Source: CAYVQF01 sp964454015
Lineage (GTDB): Bacteria > Myxococcota_A > Bradymonadia > UBA4248
Reading direction: 5' to 3'
DNA length: 64,000 nucleotides
Assembly (NCBI GenBank): GCA_964454015.1
Contig: CAYVQF010000023.1
Span: 1-64,000, forward strand
In this document: positions 28,701 to 37,195 of the stretch, piece by piece
Numbering within the stretch: the first letter of the stretch is position 1
How the letters are laid out: the number at the start of each line of letters is the position of its first letter
Made by a program: the position numbers and the translations under genes
The notes under the pieces: model-generated
What the model was told of the DNA's origin: nothing
Seen by the model: the letters and a program-made list of their open reading frames with translations, nothing else
Databases searched by the model: none

Positions 28701-29348
28701 CAAAAAGGGCAGATAGAGGGCGCAGCAAATCAGCAGCACCAGGCCGAGGCCCCACCAATCCTTCTTGCGCTCCGCATCCCAACGCCACTTCGCAGACTGG
28801 CTCACCGTCGGCGGTGTCCACGCCTCATCGGTGGTGACGGGCTTCTCCCACTCGTCGGCCCACTCGTCCACCTCCTCTTCGGCCGCCGCCTCGACGCGGT
28901 CTGCCGACACCGACGGCGCGCAACCGCTCGCGGGCGCGTCATCGGGTCGCTGGAAGAGCCGGCCGCCCAAGCGTTGGCGCAGCCACGTCAACACCTGCGT
29001 CCGCTCATCGGGGCAACAGCGCCCCCCTAGCCGCGCTGCATCGCCAGGGCGATGGTCAGCACCACCAGGCTCGCCATCGGCAGGGGCAGCGTCGGGAAGA
29101 TCGCCACCTGTCCCAACAGAGCGATCAGGGTCAGCGTCGCGAACATCGCTCCCTCCTTCTTCATCTGGTGCTGTCTCTGCGGCACCGCCCTCGACCTCGG
29201 GCTGCACCGCACCCGAGTCATCGCCTGCGGCCGCGGCCACCACTTCTGCCGCAGCGGATTCTTGCCCTGCGGTCGCGCTCACCTGAACGGCTTCCGGCGC
29301 GGGCGTGAGCGTTGCGCCCTTTTTCGACGGGGACTTTTTCTTGGTCAT
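25701..29348 (-). CDS. Large GT-C (ArnT/PMT-like) glycosyltransferase
   Basis: The protein is 1215 residues from ATG 29348. A polar, low-complexity N-terminal part (about 1-200) is followed by at least 13 hydrophobic segments. The first loop contains FGLWDPWETHYGEVSRH, the acidic catalytic loop of ArnT/PMT-type enzymes that move sugars from polyprenyl phosphate to lipid or protein outside the membrane. A long insert and a C-terminal soluble part make it larger than ArnT (about 550). Codon third-position bias suggests that 29146-29027 is better coding in another frame. A shorter start such as GTG 28994 (about 1097 residues) is therefore a real alternative. Confidence 0.78.
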   Translation of the reverse strand: MTKKKSPSKKGATLTPAPEAVQVSATAGQESAAAEVVAAAAGDDSGAVQPEVEGGAAETAPDEEGGSDVRDADPDRSVGTGGDLPDAAPADGEPGGADHRPGDAARLGGRCCPDERTQVLTWLRQRLGGRLFQRPDDAPASGCAPSVSADRVEAAAEEEVDEWADEWEKPVTTDEAWTPPTVSQSAKWRWDAERKKDWWGLGLVLLICCALYLPFLGTFGLWDPWETHYGEVSRHMTETNDYISPWWGSHWSRPGSNPEGSGFYSKPILVLWAMALGMEVWGWTDFAIRIGVALMALLAVALTYMMGAGVWNRRTGAIIALVLATSPFFFFLSRQTQTDMPFVAMLVGALALFMLGAFGKDRRKPADRLHYLLFFVSLLVLVLPQLRMLALDQGFNESQRNMRPGLRAQGMNDFKGEAAFMSVVWVNSPRLSPSEREALAAMPPQEAEAAIAASRSWLPDFILELGAPFLVVLVVFGLLAVMGFWAWRGRLSHALFDAKGSRGLALFSVWLALLVVFLGLALNFKRIFAAYGMNWESAQGAAFNLAKFGGVALSLLLLGLLGLLFSRLVSGRLSDRAWVVFGGAMTLLLAVSPMLLVMKHKALGLDGYSFWAEESFGARRLLDIFLASVYGPLLVGLFVMAALFVYLSKGARFWEGRSPRVLWSSLVLTMGLVFLCVSVFYVPVSHAGNLSTFGKVAGRIVGAFFQWGPVQVALYALCVVVVALSLFRSKRKTVGQMCFLSFYIFAALATLAKGLLGFALPGAIIFFYLIVTVEWKRLLEFEIPRGILTFIAVGVPWYAAMLILHENAYFQRFFVHDHFKRLASGVHQIDSGTFEHFIHWLGYGLFPWAALVPAVVIRLGVGRGLLLRDDRSRATLMLAIWAAFAFALFSLSSTKFHHYTFPVVPPLAILVGLLVAEMWENKVKRFGAILVSALAMLVLIGWDVVKDPTHWKNLFTYKYDREWIDFVPEYTARLFGEPTLVRGAELQQSFQNTVMWITVVCFVGLALWFVPRLWFRRAGVTLVMGGAVALTAWGLFVYMPAISPTWSQRGVWMSYWNDCTRIPAPPNADPKKIWCEESSLIYRITWRGERYYSQNEAVPLTNDDDMRFFVSYNGETPFYVMTDRTRYCLGSDALPNFGADCKGGGSIVNEVRKFYPGRPVDHELMWDDNYKFVMVKFYPGGKAAPPPLLEKTFLRRWLWASEGALSPPEVPATEG
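29027..29146 (-). CDS. Possible 39-residue membrane peptide overlapping the glycosyltransferase frame
   Basis: ATG 29146 follows GGAGGG with ideal spacing and opens 39 codons ending in TAG at 29027. The peptide is two hydrophobic stretches (MFATLTLIALLGQVAIF and ASLVVLTIALAM) around a Pro turn, with MQRG at the end. Nearly all codons end in G or C, while the overlapping glycosyltransferase frame is poor in G/C at third positions over the same bases. It is either a small membrane protein gene or a sign of a frame change in the glycosyltransferase N-terminus. Confidence 0.5.
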   Translation of the reverse strand: MFATLTLIALLGQVAIFPTLPLPMASLVVLTIALAMQRG

Positions 29349-29524
29349 CTTCGTGAACTGTCTCTTGGTGTTAGACCACAGGGTCATCGATGGGCACGAC
29401 GCAGCGGCCCACGGCCCCGCCAAAGCTCGCACAGGCGGCGGGGCGCTCACGCTAAAACAAAGGCGACAGCAGCGTCAAGACGGCGCGCCCATGCCCACCT
29501 CGTAGCGCCGCCGCCCCAGGACGC

Positions 29525-29850
29525 TCAGCCTTTGGCGCTGCGCCACGCCACCAGCCTATCGATGAGGGCCTGACTCTCGGGGGTCAGACGCGTAAAGGCC
29601 ACCCCCATCCCGGCGTGGGGATGCTCATCCACCCGCACCACTTCGCCTTCGCCCTCGATGGTCTCGATGTCGTCCACGATGATGGTGAAACGCAACTGTA
29701 CCCGTGTCCCCACGGGCAGGGGCGATTTCGAGCGGATGAACACCCCGCCCTGAGAAATGTCCGAGACGTATTCCATCAGAAACGCATCGATACTCGCGAA
29801 ATCGTGGTTCACCTTGACCCGATCGAAATAACGCTGCTCCTGCTTGTCGC

Positions 29851-29854
<4 letters not shown>
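29525..29854 (-). CDS. PilZ-domain protein (TIGR02266-like)
   Basis: The protein is 109 residues, a single PilZ domain. The N-terminal RYFDRVKVN replaces the RxxxR c-di-GMP motif, so the first nucleotide contact is degenerate. The later part DISQGGVFIRS and the PLPVGTRVQLRF strand match the family seen in Myxococcus. It may bind c-di-GMP weakly or act without it. Its start overlaps the stop of the RNase gene by four bases (ATGA), so the two are translationally coupled. Confidence 0.88.
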
Positions 29855-31395
<1,541 letters not shown>

Positions 31396-31489
31396 CACCT
31401 GCTCCCATCTCAGCACGGTCCTCGCCAAGCCCCGTCAGGGCCAGAGGCCGCACGGTTGTAGCACGCAGGGACGCCGCCGACCAGGCCCC

Positions 31490-32437
31490 TCACATTGGGG
31501 CGATGCGCCGCCGCATCACCTTGCGCAAAAGCTGCCGTATACTCGCAAAATCACCTTGGCGCGCCGGCGTCACCCAATGCGCTGGTGCCGCGATCTCACC
31601 CGAGACGCCCACCTCACTCACCTCCTCAAGGCGCACGCACAGGCGCCGCGCCTCTTCCGTCGGCAAGCGCCATGCCGCCTGAAGCCAACGCGCCTGTGGC
31701 AGCCCACCCTCGCCCAAACGAAAGCCCGCCACCAACGCGTCGAGGCGCGCCAGCTCCGCCAACCCCGCCATCCACTGCGGCCGCGCGCTACCTGGCGCGC
31801 CACAGCGCCCCACCTCCTCCCCAGCCGCCGCCGGGACGCGCACACCGCCGTCCACAAAGGCGACCTCCCCTTGACCCACAAAGTGCTCATAGGCCCCCAG
31901 CGCCTCGACCAGCATCGCCTCACCCTGCATCAGGTGGGCCGCCACGCGCAGGTAGTCTCCCCCGTCCTCACGCACGTACCACCAGGGCGCCACCCACAAC
32001 ACCTCGCGCTGGCGCACCCCAGCAGCGGCGCCCACGGCGTAGTGCAGCTCCTCCCGCAACCACACGCCCCCAGGGCGCATCTGTAACAGCGCCTCACCGC
32101 GCAACAGCGGCGGCGCCAACCCCGCCGCTTCCGCCGCCTCCGCCGCCTCCGCCGCTTCCGCCGCCTCCGGTGCCTCCGACCCTTCCGCCCCATCCCCGCA
32201 CCAGCTCACCGTCACCTGGAGCCGTGTCTCATGCGTCGGCCACGCCCGTTGGCGCACGCGCCACGGCAAGGTGCCGCAACGAGGATCTGCGCCTGACGCC
32301 ATCTGACTAACCACTACCGCCGCTCGGTTCTGCACCCACTGCGCCAGGACCGCGCCTTCCAACACCGCCGGCTCCGGCGTGCCGTCGCAGCAGATGCACA
32401 GCACCCCCAAGCTCGCCCAAACGACAGCCCGCCTCAC
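31490..32437 (-). CDS. Lipoprotein with AAE repeat, unknown function
   Basis: The protein is 315 residues. The start is GTG, one base after the kinase stop. The signal segment ends VLCICC, so it is probably lipidated. Near residue 90 is a tandem repeat of Ala-Ala-Glu (EAPEAAEAAEAAEAAEAAG) encoded by a 9-bp repeat. The rest is mixed alpha/beta with Cys in VSWCGDG and EEVGRCGAPG and no family that I know. The coupling to a transmembrane Ser/Thr kinase gene suggests it could be an external partner or target, but this is only context. Confidence 0.65.
   Translation of the reverse strand: MRRAVVWASLGVLCICCDGTPEPAVLEGAVLAQWVQNRAAVVVSQMASGADPRCGTLPWRVRQRAWPTHETRLQVTVSWCGDGAEGSEAPEAAEAAEAAEAAEAAGLAPPLLRGEALLQMRPGGVWLREELHYAVGAAAGVRQREVLWVAPWWYVREDGGDYLRVAAHLMQGEAMLVEALGAYEHFVGQGEVAFVDGGVRVPAAAGEEVGRCGAPGSARPQWMAGLAELARLDALVAGFRLGEGGLPQARWLQAAWRLPTEEARRLCVRLEEVSEVGVSGEIAAPAHWVTPARQGDFASIRQLLRKVMRRRIAPM
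32122..32175 (-). repeat. 9-bp tandem repeat inside a lipoprotein gene
   Basis: Five near-perfect copies of CCGCCGCYT (32122-32166) and a sixth degenerate copy (to 32175) encode Ala-Ala-Glu units on the minus strand. The unit is a multiple of three, so copy-number changes would keep the reading frame and only change linker length. Confidence 0.9.
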
Positions 32438-32438
32438 C

Positions 32439-34415
32439 TCAATCGACCCGCGTCGGCGGCGCCGTCAACGCCCGACGACAGTTCTGCAATTGAGTCGCCA
32501 TGACCTCCGCCACAGCAGCCGACTTCTCACGCACCGCCTCGATCTCGGCCTCGATCTCCCGGCAGCGCAAACGCTGCGCGTTGCGCTGTGCGTCGCGCAC
32601 TCTGGTCTTGAGCCACTCCAGGTCGGCTCGCACCTCGGCCAAGGCCTCGGCGTACCTCTCGGGTAGCCCTTTGGCTCGCCCTTGGCTCCGCTTGAGCAAG
32701 GCTTCGGCCTCCGGCAGCCTGCCCGCCGCCACCATTTCTGCCGCCACCTCGGTCATGCTGCGCACGGTGGCGCGCTCCAGCATGGCCGGCGTGAAGAGCG
32801 TCGAAGCCGGCACCGGCTCTAGAATCGGCGCCGGGGTCGGCACCTCAGCCGCGCTCTCACTGTCATGGAAGTCCGTGTCCGCCTCGAGCGCCGGCACCAC
32901 GTCCTCCACCTCCCCCACCTGCGCCCCCGTCGCCTTCGTCGCCTCATCGCTGCCGGCTGCGCTCCACCATAGCCACGCCCCCAGACCGCCACCGCCCAGG
33001 ATGAGCACCAACAGCAGGGGGAAAAAGACGCCCATGGAAGAGCCGCGCCCGTCGTCGTGTGGGCGCTCAGCCAACACCTCATCACCGCCCAGCGAGAAGC
33101 CATCCTCATCGGAATCGTCACCCAACACGAAGGCACCAGACGGACGCGCCTTCACCTCGAGCACATAAGCCTCACCCGAGGCCCGGCTGGCCCCACCCAA
33201 GGTCAACGCCCCGCTCGACGCTTGCCGCGATGCGCTTGACGTTGATGCCCCCTCCCCACCCAAGAGGAGCGTATCGGCCACCTCTGCGTCACCCTCAAAG
33301 CTCAGCGCCTCCTCCCCCGAGCGCAGCTCATCGGGCGCACTGTCGAACATCGCCTGCAGGGGATCCTCGGCCCGCGTCACCACCACCGACCACGCCTGCT
33401 CCTCTTCATCGCTGATGGACACGAAGGAAGGCATCTGCGCCGCATCGAAGGCCGGCGCCACCTGCGGCGCGCGCCCCGCAATGATCCGCTCCAGATCGCT
33501 CAGCACCTCAGTGAAGCTCTGGTAACGGTCGCTACATTTCTTGCGCAAACACATCATGATCAGCGATTCCAACCCTGGGCTGATCTCCGGAGGGTCTGGC
33601 ACCATGCTCGGCGGTACCGGCGCCTCATGAATCTGCTTGTTCAAAATGGCGATCTTGTTCGTCGCGCCAAAGGGCAAGCGGTGCGTCAGCATGTAGTAGA
33701 GCAAGACGCCAAAGGCGTAGATGTCCGTGCGCGCATCCACCTCCAAGCCCTGCGCTTGCTCCGGGCTCATGAACTCGGGCGTGCCAAAGACCATCCCCGC
33801 TTCGGTCAACTGAGCGCTCGACTCGTCCACGATCTTGGCGATGCCAAAGTCCAAGACCTTGATCATGAAGCGCCCCGGGCTGGTCTCGATCAACATGATG
33901 TTGTCCGACTTCAGATCCCGGTGTATCACCCCTTGCTGATGGGCATAGGCCAGTACGTCCGCCAACTGCACCGACAGGGACAACACCAGCGTCTCGGGCA
34001 TCGGGCCACGCCCTTCCAAATGCTGGGTCAATGTCTCGCCGTGGACGTACTCCATGGCGATGTAAAGCGTATCGTCTTCGAGTTGTTGCAGATCGAAAAT
34101 CTTGACCGCGTTGGGATGGGAAATCTTGCCGTAGGAGCGCGCCTCGTTGACGAAACGCCGCACCACCGTCTCGTCGCGGTTGAAGCGCCGGTTCAACAAC
34201 TTGATGGCCACCTTCTGCTGTATCCCAGCCTGCTCGGCCAGATAAACCTCACCCATGCCGCCGTGAGCCACCAAACGTTCGATCAGGTATTTGCCATTGA
34301 GGAGGCGCCCAACCATGCCGCTTGGCTTGCTCACGTCCAGCAGCTTGTGGGCACAATGGCCACAAAAAACCGCTTCGTCGCTCTCTTGAGCAAAACACTT
34401 GGGGCAGATTCTCAT
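32439..34415 (-). CDS. Zinc-ribbon Ser/Thr protein kinase with one transmembrane segment
   Basis: The protein is 658 residues. It opens with a zinc ribbon (CPKC and CGHC, residues 4-21). The kinase domain (about 41-300) has VAHGGMGEVY, the Lys in KVAIKLL, HRDLKSDN, DFGIAK and FMSPEQ. An acidic, Ser-rich linker leads to a transmembrane segment (about 465-488) and an extracytoplasmic region with coiled coil and Arg/Glu-rich helix ending near the C-terminus. The N-terminal ribbon is reminiscent of the FHA protein at 10039. It is an active RD-type kinase by motif. The next gene (lipoprotein) starts one base after its stop. Confidence 0.92.
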   Translation of the reverse strand: MRICPKCFAQESDEAVFCGHCAHKLLDVSKPSGMVGRLLNGKYLIERLVAHGGMGEVYLAEQAGIQQKVAIKLLNRRFNRDETVVRRFVNEARSYGKISHPNAVKIFDLQQLEDDTLYIAMEYVHGETLTQHLEGRGPMPETLVLSLSVQLADVLAYAHQQGVIHRDLKSDNIMLIETSPGRFMIKVLDFGIAKIVDESSAQLTEAGMVFGTPEFMSPEQAQGLEVDARTDIYAFGVLLYYMLTHRLPFGATNKIAILNKQIHEAPVPPSMVPDPPEISPGLESLIMMCLRKKCSDRYQSFTEVLSDLERIIAGRAPQVAPAFDAAQMPSFVSISDEEEQAWSVVVTRAEDPLQAMFDSAPDELRSGEEALSFEGDAEVADTLLLGGEGASTSSASRQASSGALTLGGASRASGEAYVLEVKARPSGAFVLGDDSDEDGFSLGGDEVLAERPHDDGRGSSMGVFFPLLLVLILGGGGLGAWLWWSAAGSDEATKATGAQVGEVEDVVPALEADTDFHDSESAAEVPTPAPILEPVPASTLFTPAMLERATVRSMTEVAAEMVAAGRLPEAEALLKRSQGRAKGLPERYAEALAEVRADLEWLKTRVRDAQRNAQRLRCREIEAEIEAVREKSAAVAEVMATQLQNCRRALTAPPTRVD

Positions 34416-34524
34416 CCCTCGGCCATCACCTCGTTCGCGCCCACGCCCGCACGGACCACACCCGCTCCGGCAATCTAAGGCATTTGCCCGCTGAAGTCAC
34501 TGGGCCACACCGCCCTGCGCCCAC

Positions 34525-34761
34525 TCACCCCTCCAGCGACGCCACCTCAGCATCCACTTCGGCCAAGACCTCACGCACCCGCAGCTCCGTCTTCACCAGC
34601 TTCTCGTGGCAGTAGCGCAACAAGACCGACGCCCGCTCCACGAGCTGCGCGACCTGGTCCAGGTCCACCTCGCTATCGTCCAGTGCCGCCAAGATCTCCT
34701 TCATCTCCGCCATGGCCGCCTGATAGGTCAACTCTTCTGCTGCTGCTTTCTTCATCTTCAT
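34525..34761 (-). CDS. xseB: Exodeoxyribonuclease VII small subunit
   Basis: The protein is 78 residues, the usual size. The pattern LTYQAAMAEMKEILAALDD...VDLDQVAQLVERASVLLRYC is the typical XseB helical hairpin that binds XseA. The likely start lies inside the 3' end of xseA, an 89-base overlap, unusually long for this pair. Exonuclease VII degrades single-stranded DNA from both ends. Confidence 0.92.
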   Translation of the reverse strand: MKMKKAAAEELTYQAAMAEMKEILAALDDSEVDLDQVAQLVERASVLLRYCHEKLVKTELRVREVLAEVDAEVASLEG

Positions 34762-36394
34762 CGGCGCTCCCTATCGCCTCGACTCTCACGGACAATCTCC
34801 CCTCACCCAAAACCACCTGCAGTCGCTCTCCCGCCTGCCGCTCCGCCGCCCGCCGCACCAGACGCCCATCCTCCGTCCGCACCAGGGCAAAGCCCCGCGC
34901 CAAGAGCCGCCGCGGATCCGACCACGCCAGACGGCTCTTGCAGTTCGCCAGCTCCCCCGTGCTGCGCGCCAACACACCTCGCGCCGCCGTGCGCAGCCGC
35001 TGCCCCAGCCAACGAGTCTCCCCCCGCGCCGCCCGCAGTCGCCCTTGCGACCGCTCCTGGATCAACTCCGCCCGCAGCCGCAACCGCAACCGCACCCGGG
35101 TCAACGCCTGCTCACTGCTCGTCGTCAGACGCTCCCCCAGCCCCTCCACGCGTTGCCACCCCTGCTGGATCTGCCGTCGGCCTAGGTGGCTCACCCGGCG
35201 CGCGTCCGCTTCCAAAGCATCGCCGTGACGCTCCATCAGCCACAACGCCCCCTCCCGAATGGCCATCCACGTCCCCCGCGCCTCCAGCCACGCCTCACGC
35301 ACCACCCGCACCAAGAGCGCCGCCGCCGCCGTCGGCGTCTTAGCCGACAAAGCGATCAGATCCAACACGCTCTGATCCCGCTGATGCCCTACACCGACCA
35401 CCACCTTCACCGGACAGCGCGCCACCGCCAGGGCCACCTCCAGCGCGTCGAAAGTCGCCAGGTCCGTCCGCGAACCACCGCCGCGCACCACCACCACCAC
35501 ATCGTAGCGCTCGACCCCCTGCCGCCCCACCCACTCCAAGGCCTGACACAACGACCGCACCGCCTCTCGCCCCTGCACCCGCACCCCTATCACATCCACG
35601 GCAAAAGCCAGCCCGCTCTCGGCCAGTTCATGCTCGAAATCCCGCCGCGCCTCACCATCCAAGCTGGTCACCAGCGCCACCCGCAGCGGCGGCACCGGCA
35701 GTGGCAGGTCACGGTTGCGCGTCGCCAAATCCTGCGCCACCAGCACCTGCAACACCTTCTCCCGCGCCAAAGCCGCCTTGCCCAGGGTGTAAGCCGGATC
35801 GAGGTCCTGCACCTCCACATGGTAGCGCCCACCGGGCGCATAAAGCGCCACCCGCACCAAAACCCGCACCAGCAGCCCGTCCTCGAGGACGAAGCCCTCC
35901 CCGGCCTGGGCCAAAGTCCGCTCCACGTGGCGCAGCGCATCGGCCCAAAAGGTCGCCGCCACCTTCGCCACCTGACGCTCCCCCTCCATGTCGACGAGCT
36001 CCGCATAGAGCACATCGCCACGCCGCCCCTGCTGCACCCCCGCCAAGTGCCCAATCACCCACACCGCACCGGCAAAACGCTCCTGCAACGCCCCCTGCAC
36101 CAGGCTGTTCAACGCCCCAACCCGCAACCCCTCCTCTGCAGACGCCCTCCCCCCCTCAGTCTCCTTCTCTGCCTCCACCCCCGCCAAGGCGCACACCGCT
36201 TCGCTTGGACGAAAACCATGCGCCAACAACACCCGACACACCTCCGCCGCATGACGCGCTGGCACCAGCCAGCAACGGGCATCCTTATCCCAACGTCGCC
36301 CGCGCAGGCCCTTGACCACCTCGACCAGGCGACCGTCATAGGGAAAACGCACGCACAGCAGGTCTCTATCGGGATCGTGGTCGATGCGGCGCAT
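34673..36394 (-). CDS. xseA: Exodeoxyribonuclease VII large subunit with N-terminal HARP-like domain
   Basis: The protein is 573 residues against about 450 for E. coli XseA. Residues 1-65 (LLCVRFPYDGRLVEVV...RRWDKDARCWLVPARHA) resemble the HARP domain of SMARCAL1-type annealing helicases. An OB-fold follows (about 90-190), then the catalytic core with LPLPVPPLRVALVTSLDGEA, VVVVRGGGSRTDLATFD and KVVVGVGHQRDQSVLDL. Long helices and a small C-terminal domain finish it. It pairs with XseB. It starts 14 bases after the upstream hydrolase gene. Recognition of single-strand/double-strand junctions by the extra domain is inference from SMARCAL1. Confidence 0.93.
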   Translation of the reverse strand: MRRIDHDPDRDLLCVRFPYDGRLVEVVKGLRGRRWDKDARCWLVPARHAAEVCRVLLAHGFRPSEAVCALAGVEAEKETEGGRASAEEGLRVGALNSLVQGALQERFAGAVWVIGHLAGVQQGRRGDVLYAELVDMEGERQVAKVAATFWADALRHVERTLAQAGEGFVLEDGLLVRVLVRVALYAPGGRYHVEVQDLDPAYTLGKAALAREKVLQVLVAQDLATRNRDLPLPVPPLRVALVTSLDGEARRDFEHELAESGLAFAVDVIGVRVQGREAVRSLCQALEWVGRQGVERYDVVVVVRGGGSRTDLATFDALEVALAVARCPVKVVVGVGHQRDQSVLDLIALSAKTPTAAAALLVRVVREAWLEARGTWMAIREGALWLMERHGDALEADARRVSHLGRRQIQQGWQRVEGLGERLTTSSEQALTRVRLRLRLRAELIQERSQGRLRAARGETRWLGQRLRTAARGVLARSTGELANCKSRLAWSDPRRLLARGFALVRTEDGRLVRRAAERQAGERLQVVLGEGRLSVRVEAIGSADEDEESSSRRVDLSGGHGGDEGDLGGTGR

Positions 36395-36408
36395 CCTCGC
36401 CCCCCTAC

Positions 36409-37038
36409 TCAGCGTCGCACATAGGGATTGCTCCGTCGCTCCGCGTCGATCCGCGTCTGCGGACCGTGCCCGCAGTAGACCACCGTCTCTTCCGGCAACG
36501 CCATCACCCGCGCCAGAGACGCCATCAACTGCCCCTGATCCCCACCAGGCAAGTCCGTCCGCCCCACAGAACGGGCGAACAAAAGATCGCCGCTGAACAA
36601 CACCCGCTCCGCCGGCAAATGAAAAACCAAATGACCAGGACTGTGCCCGGGGCTGTGCCAGCAGTGCAGCGCCAGACGCCCCACCTGCACCACCTCGCCC
36701 TCTGCCAACGGCGCCACCGCCACCTCAACGGGCGCCACCTGTAATCCAAACATCGCCGCCTGCATCGCCACGGCAGCAAAAAGCGGCCGATCCGCCGCGT
36801 GCAAGTAACAGCGTGCCTCCGGCCACTTCCGATGCGCCTCGGGCAAGCCCGCCACATGATCCACATGCCCATGGGTCAACAAAATGAAGCGCACTTGCAG
36901 CCCATCGCGCGCGATCCGCGCCCCGATCGTCGGCAGCGGACCACCGGGATCGATCAGGGCCGCCTCCTTGCTCTCGGGACACGCCAAGAGGTAGCTGTTG
37001 ACCGCAAATGAACCCACCACTTCTCGTTCTACAATCAT
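36409..37038 (-). CDS. Metallo-beta-lactamase-fold hydrolase, glyoxalase II-like
   Basis: The protein is 209 residues from ATG 37038. The metal motif LTHGHVDHVAGLPE (THxHxDH) and GHSPGHLVFHLP, LFSGDLLFARSVGRTDLPGG and VVYCGHGPQT match the GloB-like/persulfide-dioxygenase branch. It is cytoplasmic. It probably hydrolyses a thioester or similar small substrate. It heads a likely transcription unit with xseA and xseB, which is common in this group and need not imply a shared pathway. Confidence 0.9.
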   Translation of the reverse strand: MIVEREVVGSFAVNSYLLACPESKEAALIDPGGPLPTIGARIARDGLQVRFILLTHGHVDHVAGLPEAHRKWPEARCYLHAADRPLFAAVAMQAAMFGLQVAPVEVAVAPLAEGEVVQVGRLALHCWHSPGHSPGHLVFHLPAERVLFSGDLLFARSVGRTDLPGGDQGQLMASLARVMALPEETVVYCGHGPQTRIDAERRSNPYVRR

Positions 37039-37195
37039 GGCCTGACCCCAAAAATGCGACGCGACTCCCACGCCATCACCCTGCGCCCACCCCCGGGAGG
37101 CTAGCACGCCGGGCCTAAAGGGACTACATTGAACGCCGAGGTGTTACGCCCAACCTTCGGCACCACCCCCTAACCCCAAGCTGGACCTGTCTGCG

